This document shows positions 29,301 through 35,880 of a stretch of DNA of 64,000 bases, in pieces. The position numbers and the translations under genes are program-made. Position 1 is the stretch's first letter. Every line of letters starts with the position of its first letter. The notes beneath the pieces were generated by a model. The model worked only from the letters and a program-made list of their open reading frames with translations. It was not told the origin of the DNA and did no database searches. Source of the DNA: Ignavibacteria bacterium UBA7675 (GTDB lineage Bacteria; Bacteroidota; Ignavibacteria; Kapaibacteriales; UB7675); contig DLHF01000046.1 of the NCBI GenBank assembly GCA_002483085.1, forward strand, positions 161,940-225,939, written 5' to 3'.

Positions 29301-31790
29301 TGCCACAAAATTATTAGTCATGCGGAGCGTTGCGTTTTGCTCCACAGTAAGGCTATTCACTGATGCTATCGTAGAGCTCACTGTAACAGTGTGCCCTTGA
29401 ATCCGCACTCTGTCGGACTGCTTGTTAGGCGCAGTTGTCGACGCAGCCCCATTAAAATTAATCTTCGACCATGTGGAAGGCGTATTGTAGTCGCCATTAG
29501 CCCGGCTGAAGTACGTAGCTGCACCCGCTTCGGTCTCGCCTGCAGTCCAGTCGCCGTTGAGCTGGTCTACCTGCTGTGAGTAAAACAGCTTCGAGTTAAA
29601 GTCTACAACGTCGTCGGACTGTCCGGGATCGATGCGCCAGAATCCGAGGGGATTGGGATGCGACGGCGCAAAGTACAAAACGACATAGCTGCCCTCATTG
29701 CCTTGCGGCTCGCTGGTATTGTAGTAAAAAAGTACATTGGCGCCTGCGGGCTGAAGCGAAATATTGGCAGATGTTACTACCCAGTATTTCCGCATAGAAA
29801 TACCAGTGCGCTCTACCGATGGATGTTCCTGCGGCACAGGCTTTATAGCCACATACGCACCGCTGCTAAAAGTAGCCTTATTCAGCAGAAAAGTGATATC
29901 CGCAGGCGTGTACGTGCCCGGAGTACCGAACGGAAAGAACACATTGTACGGCGTTGCTGCTCCTGCCGGAATTTCTCTATTGAGAAAACCCGAAGATGTT
30001 CCGCGCGATGAAAAAATCATGCGCGACGCACTAAATGCCGTTGCAGCGGCATTATCCGTATAGATTGCACCAGCAGAGCCTATAGTAAGGCTGCTCGTGT
30101 CGATATCGACAATTGTATTGGTGAGCAATCGCAGCGCACCATCTACCCGCGATGAATGGAACAAGCGAAGCGTATCACTGCCGCTTTTATTCACGCTAAG
30201 ATGGTAGAATCTCGACCCAAAGGCTCCGCGAATAAACTGTGTACCTGTACCACCAAACGACACAAGAGCCGTCGACGGCGAAAACGCTTGATCGGTTGTA
30301 CCATTGTTGATCCAATCGCCCCGCAGCGTCATATTCTGGCTGTTGGCCTGGAGCCTGCCTGCACCTGTGCCTGCGATTGTCACATTGCCAAGCACGGAAA
30401 GAGCATTGCCAGTAAGCATGGCAATGGGGTCGTTGGTGCCAGTCATCAACAGTTCGCCTACGGGCGCTGTGGAATTGATACGAATAGTCTGCCCAGCAGC
30501 CGCTGCATTAATGCGAAGAAGCGTACCCGTTGTCACCGAATGTGTCCCGGCTGCTATCCAGTAGTCTGCCCCATTCACCGCAGCATTGCTCGACTGGCGG
30601 CGCAGCTCAATCGTGCCACCACTCCACGTAAAAGAGGAACCGGATGCAGCTATATCGAATGTACCGCGATCAATCGCACTGCTTACTACTCCCGAGCCCA
30701 CTACTACAGTACCAGACGACTGGTTGTAGGTAATCGCCGCGTTGTTGTCGGCATCGCGCGAGAAGCGTCCTGTCACTATAAGCCCGCCTCCGCTCATCTG
30801 CAAACGCGCACCTGATGAATAGAGCAGATGATTCTGATTAGTACCTGTTCCTACCTGCATCGTACCAGCGCCGATGCGCAGCAAGCCGCCCAGCGATGCC
30901 GTACCGTTTTGCCCTGTGATATTCACACCACCATTGTCGACCCACAAACCGGCAAGAGAAGGAATGGAATAGTTTGCAGTAGTAAACACAGGATTGGAAA
31001 GCGGATACGCACCGGACAGGCGCATCGTACCGCCTTGCAGAGCGAGAAAGCCAGTAGGCGGCACAGTAAGCACAGAGGGCATGAGCCGAACGGTATCGGC
31101 CTGCGATGGCTTGTTGAGAATAATACGGCGAAAGCTCATGATCGGGCCAGCACCGTCGACAACGACATTGCCAGCGCTGGAAAACACGACATCGGCAGCG
31201 CTACCACCGGGATTGAGATTCAAAATATTGCTATTGCGAAGACCGCCATTCAGCGAAATAGTGTGCACAGCCGATCCGCCCGATTCTACATCCACCGCTG
31301 CCGATGCAGGAATGACAAGATCGCCGTTTTGTATCGCAAGCGTTCTCGATGCCGTATTGCGAATGCGAAGTGTACCTTGGTTGAGGGTAAGTGTTGCCGC
31401 AGTGATGCTCTGGTCGAGCAAGACAGGAGCTGCCGGTACAACTTTAGATAACATCAAGTTGTAAAACGTCGTGGGCAACAGCCCTGCGAGTGTTTGCGAG
31501 GTCGGCGCTTCGAATACTACGTTGCCGGTACCAGGTATAAAGAGCCCGTTGTTGATCCAGTTCCCACTCAGTGCAATCCAGCCAGTGCCGATTTGCATAA
31601 ACGTAGCATTCGTGCCAATAGAGATATCGCCATTAACAACAAATGTAGCGCCAGAGGTAAGAGTAAAGGTAGCACCAGTGCTGAGGGTCCATCCTTGCGC
31701 CGAAGCGGGCCGGGCGGAAAAAAGCAGGGCAAGTAAAACTATCGGCAACATCAAGCGAAGGGCGCCCGAAGTCGCCCTTTGTATTGCCAT
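17361..31790 (-). CDS. Giant secreted multi-repeat surface protein (about 4809 residues)
   Basis: One uninterrupted 14.4-kb frame. I place the start at ATG 31790, giving the signal peptide MAIQRATSGALRLMLPIVLL...ARPASAQ; a TTG at 31823 is a possible alternative. The body is low-charge and rich in Thr, Ser, Gly, Asn and Ala, with a short beta-helix-like repeat. Seven times a module of the form FYSR(x)GxWxxPxTWSxxxxxG...DxVxIGxxxxV appears, encoded near 29.5, 27.4, 26.0, 24.2, 22.1, 20.7 and 18.3 kb. Modules are commonly preceded by GHVDGxLRK...YTP...RYW and followed by LGIG..DG...TGNGLP...V. The third carries a GEVED domain. No type A sorting tail is present; the end is NDGTLTNSGTIEIGN. Likely an extended surface fibre or adhesin. 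Confidence 0.9.
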   Translation of the reverse strand: MAIQRATSGALRLMLPIVLLALLFSARPASAQGWTLSTGATFTLTSGATFVVNGDISIGTNATFMQIGTGWIALSGNWINNGLFIPGTGNVVFEAPTSQTLAGLLPTTFYNLMLSKVVPAAPVLLDQSITAATLTLNQGTLRIRNTASRTLAIQNGDLVIPASAAVDVESGGSAVHTISLNGGLRNSNILNLNPGGSAADVVFSSAGNVVVDGAGPIMSFRRIILNKPSQADTVRLMPSVLTVPPTGFLALQGGTMRLSGAYPLSNPVFTTANYSIPSLAGLWVDNGGVNITGQNGTASLGGLLRIGAGTMQVGTGTNQNHLLYSSGARLQMSGGGLIVTGRFSRDADNNAAITYNQSSGTVVVGSGVVSSAIDRGTFDIAASGSSFTWSGGTIELRRQSSNAAVNGADYWIAAGTHSVTTGTLLRINAAAAGQTIRINSTAPVGELLMTGTNDPIAMLTGNALSVLGNVTIAGTGAGRLQANSQNMTLRGDWINNGTTDQAFSPSTALVSFGGTGTQFIRGAFGSRFYHLSVNKSGSDTLRLFHSSRVDGALRLLTNTIVDIDTSSLTIGSAGAIYTDNAAATAFSASRMIFSSRGTSSGFLNREIPAGAATPYNVFFPFGTPGTYTPADITFLLNKATFSSGAYVAIKPVPQEHPSVERTGISMRKYWVVTSANISLQPAGANVLFYYNTSEPQGNEGSYVVLYFAPSHPNPLGFWRIDPGQSDDVVDFNSKLFYSQQVDQLNGDWTAGETEAGAATYFSRANGDYNTPSTWSKINFNGAASTTAPNKQSDRVRIQGHTVTVSSTIASVNSLTVEQNATLRMTNNFVATGDTLRVLPNSVLAIGHRDGIASIGSTGAVQTVVRDFSPNAVYTYEGTGTQFTGNGLPSPVRSVVINKAATDTLRLNAYVAIADSLVLNNGILDISSYSIDGSSAGRVLTMRGGEMVVRSAFLNNYLTPTFTAGTITFNGSGNTTIPSASSVPAIAQYNNIRLGGQRNGVFTLAAGNIRISNQFDLSTLQFTGVVSQRFFTDGSTVIFNGAAAQNIPCRPLSPPDSIATLPYYNLVVAGSGTKQLLATTATTFVVLNNLTIQTGATLSANGFDIEVQHDWINSGGAFAPGTRTVAFRSTVPLATTQITSRDIADNPFNNVLITGQGKVTPVDNMLVQGNLKITTSATLALTNTTLTLYGNWTDQGSFTSATSTVVFNGFTTQYITKATASSEEFYNLTVQNTAGVNATAVGTTTSHGVIANGTLHLISGNLITRGRHATAYGAVLRTGSATPGHVDGPLRKTIAGDASSTTYEVGYGRSYTPVVLDVNGTGGTAGLVSIESDTVTASSSPISNGLNPAASGMNDTRHLRRQWNVTIPSGSAFALGANRSYDATLAFIAGVTPAGDMRGGADPLFFETRMWNGSAWVAPDRFAFPRIGARTATTTQMRLNKAFGTFTTGEPTQYSFYSIADGPWTTPASWSTQDYGGAATTIAPTATAFVYIGDNKIISLGAAATTTSPGVVTVDSTGEFLMNSFVLGGTGTFSLQPKGAIGIGDAAGITTSGATGNVQTTTRQYNPSTHNRGHFIYTNNAAQATGNGLPSTVQTFTVLKGAGTAVTLGANIAVTDSLHIQSGTLDASSRTVTLAGNMRLSAGAVFTPQTSTVSFSGTTTQTLTVGAAVAFNNLTISKGNGSGNVLLSTNTNIQINSTLTFAASNVGNIDARTSTGAYVTALSTVTRTGAGHVDGELRKVVGTGAQTVLFEVGEALNYTPYTLAFGGTGGTSGQLAMKVFPGKHPYLDDSYVSPIDPERYIPRYWRLTQPSGSAFDRASRTMNVTLRFINPNDLGTVDAPGCVDMAYWKGLMQRWQTLRPDATGANFAGAGYGCGDSRLTLGSVDYDGSTSTVLVQNLPVDTTLGSTETLADGSLLLGDFVTGNQNSVAITTYYSRQSGNWTDPNTWSTTSYNGSPASGYPRTQYDIVLIGNNRRVQLNENIGTARLYSDFARNQFYGPAVTVEATGNLSFGSQILRGVTFTAKKGSTLEIGSADGLSAQGTWTGNLFADTRTLEDSLSVIYTAEGYTVTNGPAYCRPTMDASNYYIEQVTIRNAATAVILDNNTGNTLKNNPACFYFPDISATVTAGQQYSITLDQFGSSNRRWTVWIDYNRDGSFDDTYERVINSSFNSSSNQSASFTVPAGADSVMPGITHMRIKLKSGNNSQTSCSDESGEVEDYTVRIVKDSRQVVQQTGNGLPNNVWALEVNSPRATTSAIQLGKNINVRDSVKFTQGLFYAGSNTISLSGDFIQNVNYGFIPGTSTVQFINAGNQNVRGSIPGLFNNITVNKTGAGKVAIATNATILATTTLSSDNLLVVNPGITLTFATNATVTSGSASFSNKRMVQVDGGANTGLVLKQFSTAAGAKSFAYPLGIDTVYNPATLSVTGTYSTIPSMGVRLYGSRHPQRLSNNILKKYWNVVTNNISSITANSLRFTYASIDTAGNGQKYIPAQYQAGAWEINVGTSPIAVPSPIVVTNTVNVAGDWTAGESGGFFRGRIFYSRATGNWNLPSNWSNIGHAGIAASYYPGQLFAYDTVIVDGHTITYNVDSVSVDSLQIGGAFNGTAVAGRGILSFGTSPLVKVLTVRNHLRALSDGRIDGTSSTGRRDTLRLYSMLTNDASTTASAGLFMWSGANDYTTLQFENPGNSVIAGSGYWGTVAPVRVLKTGLADTLINQSASFAGATGLVAQYGLDLQKGIIRQNAAGSSLALNYGASTVQMQTFTGLDVWSGGVRSSSNVITNVSTTIRLNGGNLTIGDAVNEHLFYKTGTVVNLISGTLDIAGCLTRDQAPSLLDFTMSSLGTVRVLSKGNTDVAKIGLDISNSASSFSMSGGRMIIASGTSGAVADYNISAASGTGMTGGVLQTGDTMLTTAGTTIKVVGSMPIRDWHAVGINVISQVAGQVVNVSGSVAIDNDHTFQLRGNTLQLGGNLTNYGTFDPVTGSSAVEPRLLVANGAGTNQIFYNEDVGGLALYNFRLEKNGGKVTLASTGNSDLTINNTLEFAVGNTSVIDARTNLRSVTVTPSGASSPQVLRNGLGHVDGRMYRYVGTGVQSVAFAVGTSATVTGYTPAVFETAGSGGTAGLVGVITYGNNHPRIAEATIRTDNNIERYWNVTTASGFALGATRTFLFTTQFLNPEDLRNNPNILFFEHNRYAPACPDAPAACPPGTGTWAELPTPTRTDTTITSEGNTVFGDFIIAEPSGYVFYSIANGPWDNVATWSMDSYTGSVAPRIPDQSTDIVHIGNGRRVTVPSTITPQVRAVYVERFNSLPGELYINGNLGYIRGLSFVLEDSCTLGMQHLNGIAPNGTVGAIQMDSRNFGVSRFVYNSIYGGQNSGRALPDSVAALVVDNPSPNVNTLYITNYAGAPTVSVRDTILVEQGTFSSGGRNLILYGDMVMRNNAVFAPLSADFTVAGSSLHRVTLDNTEGVIFNNLNLTGNNVLVTSTVSSANAQVYVGAQLQFSTSAVINVRDYDRRVVIATGATVQRPFDVGFVDGTMRKPFGAGAGSVFFEIGNDTAYTPVTITVTSTTGNGTAGAIDAINITPVPPEPFVGNRMDTAVFVPRYWRLTGANGFDLGPRRMNTLFRFPASEASVLTLANTVIRSRTIPVQVPLWRDRRFLIWSAGVATVQLDPADRLWESMGEFFIGQKAQRIFYSRQDGPWDDPNSWSFFGHDGPPVPAGEFPNPDWNMPAEYEFETRDSVVIGDNDRIILNTLPELAFVEIAPSGTLIINDSRYISSSNLGLSTFIMRDGSTLNNQTGLGIEMGLTGLIRFGDADRTFEPAANYEFSGALNQYFGGAFPTTVNNITVNNDNNTRNVFINRSDIVVNGALDIMRGILEFDNNNAAGAPADQLMTLNGDLSIATGATLTVEAAGTGPRSHTLTVNGDVENNGNWIMCPAPSNGSITGETVFSSTATQTITGTGGTTRLYGVTLDKGSAASTVVSSVDIEISRVGAPAMTFTNGTWEQNAGTLSLDGCAPATTQTITANGALHLTGSGNLDQGATMILDGGELLLNTTGLAQIGDGAGDNLVYENSSTSRLTIIDGALEVAGRISRGSTPSGDLEYTQTGGTVVVGTSGNNSDSFGTFDLTPGSSFTMSDGSIVIRTANTSTDPGRPADFTLQAGTTSITGGTTQFGDALTPPGTLLDYNVGPNIALWDVSVSSANATVVPRDPSATLRLQGNIVNDGVIDASVTRTGAPATTSTVVFQGSGAENQAVLGTGTTTVQNLTMNRGAGTGVVEMQQSITVDGVLDFREGANGNNQIIELASTTANLIITDCASAAIVDEGTNSSPYRYIRTDNTGGQLIRTICPLGVYLYPVGSFDAGQDNYTPSVLAAGPTGVSGTVGVSVSRGSGSNGGHAYILPTATDYLERYWAVGNVTTTIGGQWQFDYLDGAAHITGDEANFTRVGRWRPGFETPGGSWASWNSPINTGANFFTANGSIPASEFTGDWTVGGDDVFRRIFYSLVTGQWSNPASWTFSPSHTGPIAGPGIWPSDALDSVVIGGGANGVGNHIISLDNNIAVQGLALGTASSNTGTLLTNTFVLSGANFTMGDNSTLGIGSPDGISLAPATTGNIRTTNRWYSTAANYVYNGAVNQAIGTGLPPLLRSMTVDNSGASGSNTVVLDRPINATAGLSVLRGVYDMQVFSMNNVTGQGTVTLAANTTLRLGGTSSMNSATANYDAYAIDAGSTVEFYGSNQTILPAPNAGIGYGHVVVSQAGQKIVASPVRVRGNLSVRAGSLLDNQAGVNSLEVLGTVYNDGTLTNSGTIEIGN
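25120..25575 (-). other. GEVED domain inside the giant protein
   Basis: The encoded segment runs from CRPTMDASNYYIEQVTI to SGEVEDYTVRIVKDS and includes IDYNRDGSFDD, a Ca-binding-like loop. The terminal GEVEDY is diagnostic of the GEVED family found in secreted Bacteroidota proteins. It is inserted only in the third of the seven modules. Confidence 0.8.
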
Positions 31791-31864
31791 TGCAAGTATG
31801 GAGGTAGCGGGGTTGTTCACCAATTGCTCTTAAAAGTAACCAGACACCACAGAAATCCAGCAGC

Positions 31865-33238
31865 TTATTCGATCACTGTCACATAGTATGCCATCACAGG
31901 CAAAACTATAGTTCCTGTTGCATTCACATTGCGAAAGCGGACTTCTACTGTATTAGCGGAGGGAACGCGCGTATAGGCTATCAGCAAGCCGTCGGGCAAA
32001 GCACTTTCGGGCGAGACAGCAACTGTTGCAGTTGTAGCAGCACCCGTCACTGTAAGCGTCATGCTGACCGATTCGCCAGCATTTAAGAAAATAGCAGTGC
32101 TCGGCGAAACAGTAGTCTTAATTATATTCGATACGGTTGTGCCATTAGCGCCAAAGCGCACTGTACCATTGACATCAAGCGTGCGCGACGGCGTGGTATT
32201 AATACCAACTTGCGTCCCATCGTTCAGCAGCGCGGAGCTTGTCACCCACGATGAGCCATTGTACCGAAGCGTCTGCCCCGACTGGCTGCCAACCGGCAGC
32301 GAGGACGTTCCCTGGAGGTCATCTACCAGCACAACATCGCCCGAGGCGTTTACCGAGAGAATTCTGCCGGGGTTGTTTGCATTCGTAGAAGAAAGCGAGG
32401 TCAGATTAGTAAAGCGCAGTCCGCTGCCCGCTGCCGAAATCTCTAATGCGCTCTGCGGTGCCGACGTGCCAATACCAATAGCGCCATTGCCGAGAATAGT
32501 AGCGCGCGTTGTGTTGTTCGTGCGGATATATAAAGGCTGTGCGTCCTGTGTGCCAAGGAAATTCAGGCCAGTTGTGCCAGTATTACCAAGAATCGACCAC
32601 GAGGAGCTTGTCACCGAAAACAATGTAGCTGGATTTACCCACACTGGCGCTGTTGCCGCACCCTGCGATTGCAGCAGATACCCGCTCTGGCCGGGAACAC
32701 CAGAAGGCTGGAGCGCTCCTGCAAACTGCAAAGCACCCGCGTTGTCTACCGAAAGCAGCGTAGAGGTTGTACTGTTTTGCACCAGAAGCAGGTTTGCAGA
32801 CTGGCCCACTGCACCGCGTACTGTAAAGGGTACAACGCCGGGAGCCTGAGGCTGGATAAGGTTGCGCGTGCTGGAAGCTGGGTCTGTAATAACCGATGTA
32901 TTAAAGTTCGAGGCTGTAGTAAGCGAAATCCATGTCGTAGAAGCAGCGTGGTAAAAGTAAAAGTGCGAATCGTCGGTGTCGAATACAAGAAGGCCATTGG
33001 CCGGGCTGCTGATAGACGTGCGCTGCCCTGTTGTCATTCGTGGCACTAGCAGCCCTTGTGTCGTCGAGGTCATATCTAATAATGCCGACGCATTAGGGGT
33101 AGTTGTACCAAGCCCGGCATTCTGCTGTCCAAAGGCTGCAAGGGGAGCAAAAAAGAACATGGCAGGCAGCACTACAGAAAAGGAATACCTGTAGACAGCG
33201 CGCAAAACTGATCCCAAAAAGGCATATAATTGTTGCAT
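31865..33238 (-). CDS. Secreted tail-fibre-like protein, first gene of the giant-protein operon
   Basis: The 457-residue protein starts at 33238 (MQQLYAFLGSVLRAVYRYSF) with an export signal ending AAFGQQ; an in-frame extension to 33358 lacks support. It carries NASALLDMTSTTQGLLVPRM, TGQRTSISSPANGLLVFDTD and FYHAASTTWISL, the N-terminal signature of many Bacteroidota surface proteins resembling phage tail fibres. A later segment is TRATILGNGAIGIGTSAPQS and a beta-rich C-terminus follows. No chaperone or peptidase domain is present. The giant gene begins about 75 bp downstream, and a TACGTA palindrome lies 74 bp upstream. Confidence 0.85.
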   Translation of the reverse strand: MQQLYAFLGSVLRAVYRYSFSVVLPAMFFFAPLAAFGQQNAGLGTTTPNASALLDMTSTTQGLLVPRMTTGQRTSISSPANGLLVFDTDDSHFYFYHAASTTWISLTTASNFNTSVITDPASSTRNLIQPQAPGVVPFTVRGAVGQSANLLLVQNSTTSTLLSVDNAGALQFAGALQPSGVPGQSGYLLQSQGAATAPVWVNPATLFSVTSSSWSILGNTGTTGLNFLGTQDAQPLYIRTNNTTRATILGNGAIGIGTSAPQSALEISAAGSGLRFTNLTSLSSTNANNPGRILSVNASGDVVLVDDLQGTSSLPVGSQSGQTLRYNGSSWVTSSALLNDGTQVGINTTPSRTLDVNGTVRFGANGTTVSNIIKTTVSPSTAIFLNAGESVSMTLTVTGAATTATVAVSPESALPDGLLIAYTRVPSANTVEVRFRNVNATGTIVLPVMAYYVTVIE

Positions 33239-33302
33239 AGACACCGGGTACAGCGATTCAAAAGAGAATTTCGGCCAATTTCCGCAAATAATGCCAACCA
33301 AA

Positions 33303-33328
33303 CAATCCGTAGAAATACGTATTTCCCG
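33303..33328 (-). promoter_or_regulatory. Putative operator (TACGTA palindrome), copy 2
   Basis: A perfect 14-bp palindrome GAAATACGTATTTC (33312-33325) is preceded on the plus strand by CAATCCGTA and followed by CCG, matching copy 1 at 16379-16410 apart from two inserted bases and a central A/T change. It sits 74 bp upstream of the 33238 start codon. Confidence 0.62.
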
Positions 33329-33441
33329 AAAACAGGCCCTAAAGAGCACGAGCTTCACTCTATTTTCGGTCAGTTGACGGCAAAATCAAGCCATGATTTC
33401 ACCTCTCTGCCCCGGATCGCACTATGGATTACGAAATCCGA

Positions 33442-34983
33442 CTACTGCGGAGATGTAGCCAGTGCTGTAGCGGCAGCGGCAAGGCTTCCTTCGGAATCGG
33501 AGAAGGCGCACAAGTGAGCATCAGCGGGAAAACTGTCGCGCAGATAGGGGTTGCCAAACAAGAGGGCGAGCATAGGACGCCCGGCAGAAAGGAACTTTGC
33601 AGCGTCTACAATTCGCGCCGGTACTCCTACACTTCCGCGATACGCCTGGGCGCGTATGAAGATCGGAAAGAGGATGAGTTCGGCGTCGTCAATTCCGCCT
33701 ACCAGCAATTCCAAGTCTTCGTCTGCTATGGTTTCGTCGATAAAAGCAAAGTGGCAATCGCCTTCGTACCACTGTGCTACATAGGTAAAGAAGCTCGTCG
33801 CAGCTTCGATTGTGCTTTCGTTGACGACAGCAAAGCCCGCAATAGCCGGATATTTGGTAATCGGGAGCAGTTCGGCGGCATTGCCGTGCCAGCGCAACGC
33901 CATTTCCGCTGTTTCGAGCGCGAGCCTGCGGTGTTCGTCGATGTCAAAAGGTGGTTTTTTGCTTTTTGGCTGCTCCCCTCCTATCGCTCCGCACCAGCGC
34001 TTGGCTTCGAGAATTCGCTCAGCCGACTGCTCAAGCCGCTCGCGTGTAAGCCTGCCAGATACTACAGCCTGCTCAATAGCGTCGATAGCCTGTACAATGT
34101 TATCAGGCATCAGCACGATATCAACGCCAGCTTCGAGCGCGAGCACGGCGGCCTCACCGCCGGGCCAGCCGTTGGTAATCGCTTTCATGTCCATTGCATC
34201 GGTAATAATCAGGCCGCCAAACCCGAGTTCGGTACGCAGCAAGCCGCTCACAATAGCAGGCGAGAGCGTAGCAGGCAGCATTGTTGGGTCGAGCGCCGGT
34301 ACAGCCAAATGCCCTACCATCACGCTTTGTACGCCAGCGGCTATTGCTTTGCGGAATGGCTCCAGCTCAAAAGAGCGCAGGCGCTCGGCATCCATTGCCA
34401 GCACGGGCAGGGACATATGAGAATCCACAGATGTATCGCCGTGCCCCGGAAAGTGCTTGGCGCAGGCGAGTATATGCTCGTGTTGCGTACCTGCGATATA
34501 CGCCTCGGCATGGGTCGCCACGATATCGGGCGTCGAGCCGAAGGAGCGTATATTAATAATAGGGTTGTCCGGGTTGGAGTTGATGTCGCAGCACGGGGCA
34601 AAATTCCAGCGCACTCCCACCGCCCGGGCTTCGCGCGCGATGCTCTGTGCCACCCGGAATGTACGCGGCAGGTCGCCAGCCATGCCAAGAGCCATAGCGT
34701 GCGGGAACGATGTACCGTTGTCTAACCGCATAGGCACGCCATACTCGAAGTCGGCGGAAACAAGCAGCGGTATAGCGCTTGCCTCCTGAAGCTCACTTAT
34801 CATAAGCGATGTGCGCTCCAGATTGCCCTTAAAAATGCAGATTCCTCCGATTCCCTCCTTCGCTACAAGGTGTATCCTGCCTTCGCGGTATGCCTCATCT
34901 GTAGTAAAGAACTCTTCGTGCACGCTTTCAAATACACACTGCGCGGCGAGCTGCCGTATGCTCATCTGGTCGGGAGTCTTCAT
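33442..34983 (-). CDS. Glycoside hydrolase family 3, beta-N-acetylhexosaminidase-like
   Basis: The 513-residue protein starts MKTPDQMSIRQLAAQ at 34983 after TTAAGG. The TIM-barrel motifs are clear: SADFEYG (77-82), KHFPGHGDTSVDSH (176-189) with the catalytic His/Asp loop of NagZ-type enzymes, and the nucleophile D262 in LIITDAMDM. A C-terminal domain of about 150 residues follows, longer than single-domain proteobacterial NagZ. No signal peptide is seen, so it is probably cytoplasmic and acts on GlcNAc-containing muropeptides in wall recycling. Substrate is inferred from the motif. Confidence 0.9.
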   Translation of the reverse strand: MKTPDQMSIRQLAAQCVFESVHEEFFTTDEAYREGRIHLVAKEGIGGICIFKGNLERTSLMISELQEASAIPLLVSADFEYGVPMRLDNGTSFPHAMALGMAGDLPRTFRVAQSIAREARAVGVRWNFAPCCDINSNPDNPIINIRSFGSTPDIVATHAEAYIAGTQHEHILACAKHFPGHGDTSVDSHMSLPVLAMDAERLRSFELEPFRKAIAAGVQSVMVGHLAVPALDPTMLPATLSPAIVSGLLRTELGFGGLIITDAMDMKAITNGWPGGEAAVLALEAGVDIVLMPDNIVQAIDAIEQAVVSGRLTRERLEQSAERILEAKRWCGAIGGEQPKSKKPPFDIDEHRRLALETAEMALRWHGNAAELLPITKYPAIAGFAVVNESTIEAATSFFTYVAQWYEGDCHFAFIDETIADEDLELLVGGIDDAELILFPIFIRAQAYRGSVGVPARIVDAAKFLSAGRPMLALLFGNPYLRDSFPADAHLCAFSDSEGSLAAAATALATSPQ

Positions 34984-35329
34984 GATTGCCTTAATAATTC
35001 TGATTATAAATGATAATAAAAGGCCGTTATGCGGCAGAAGAGAGTACTCACAAGGCGGTCGCCTATCGGTTTTGCGCCTGCCGAACAGCACGCGAACGAG
35101 CCTACGACAGCCTACAGGAACCAGACAGGAGCACTAAAGAGCATTGCGGCAACACAAACAGCAGAAAACAGCTCTATTCTATAGCAGCTTCCAAACCAGC
35201 GAATAGCCTATGGCCAATCGACAACTGGCTCGTGCGACCGGCGACAGCGACGCGACACACGAGCAAAGAAGCCCGTGCCACATCATTTTTTCGAACAAGA
35301 GCCCAATTTGCGTTTGGTTGGCGGCTTAC
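34984..35329. other. Intergenic region upstream of the GH3 gene
   Basis: No gene seen. It should contain the GH3 promoter and holds a minus-strand copy of repeat module A at 35232-35281. Confidence 0.55.
35232..35281 (-). repeat. Intergenic repeat module A, copy 2
   Basis: Minus-strand copy starting GTGGCACGGGCTTC and ending GTCGCTGTCGCCGGTCGCAC. The left CCGGY arm of other copies is missing, so the hairpin is not conserved here. Confidence 0.72.
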
Positions 35330-35839
35330 CTACGCTTTTTCGCTGTCGTCGAGCATATTGACATCAGCGCCTTCGAGCTCGCGCACGAGCTTGCGGTAGG
35401 AGTCAGGAATGCGTTCCGAGGTTTGCCGCGCCGGATTGAGGTTAACAATAACAGCGCTGGCTATCAGCAGCACATCGCCGTTGGTAAGGCGGATAAGCTG
35501 TTCCATACCGAACGAAGAGTTTTTCATAAACGTCGTGCGGGTAAGCACTTCGTACTCGTCGTCGAACCGCGCAGCACCGAGATAATTAATATCCACATGA
35601 GCCACGACAAAATGGTGTTTGGTAATAAATGTCTGGGCGTCTATTGGCAGGCCAATCGTGCGAAAATACTCCACTCTGCCCACTTCGAGCCAGTACAGAT
35701 ACACAGCGTTATGGACGATGTTCTGCCTGTCGACGTCGTAGGTGCGCACGCGGCTTGTAATACTGTGCCTAAACTTTGAAAGATCAATCTTTTCGCGCAG
35801 GTCATCTACACGAATATTCCGGTTATGCATATCTCTCAT
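35330..35839 (-). CDS. Acyl-CoA thioesterase, 4HBT (hot-dog) family
   Basis: A protein of about 169 residues. The frame extends to 35917 but that part overlaps the upstream gene, so I choose ATG 35839 (MRDMHNRN; ATG 35830 is also possible). The hot-dog signature RVRTYDVDRQNIVHNAVYLYWLE contains the catalytic Asp of 4HBT enzymes. Later parts (HVDINYLGAARFDDEYEVLTR and LIASAVIVNLNP) match the family. It should hydrolyse acyl-CoA thioesters in the cytoplasm. It lies 41 bp downstream of the exported-protein gene on the same strand. Confidence 0.88.
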   Translation of the reverse strand: MRDMHNRNIRVDDLREKIDLSKFRHSITSRVRTYDVDRQNIVHNAVYLYWLEVGRVEYFRTIGLPIDAQTFITKHHFVVAHVDINYLGAARFDDEYEVLTRTTFMKNSSFGMEQLIRLTNGDVLLIASAVIVNLNPARQTSERIPDSYRKLVRELEGADVNMLDDSEKA

Positions 35840-35880
35840 GCCGTTGTCGTAAATGATAAGTAAAACGTATTGCCGTCGGG

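Noticed and set aside
17448..31833. Many plus-strand frames of 100-310 codons opposite the giant gene
   Set aside because: All are antisense to one uninterrupted frame with repeated recognisable modules; none has a credible start or family motif.
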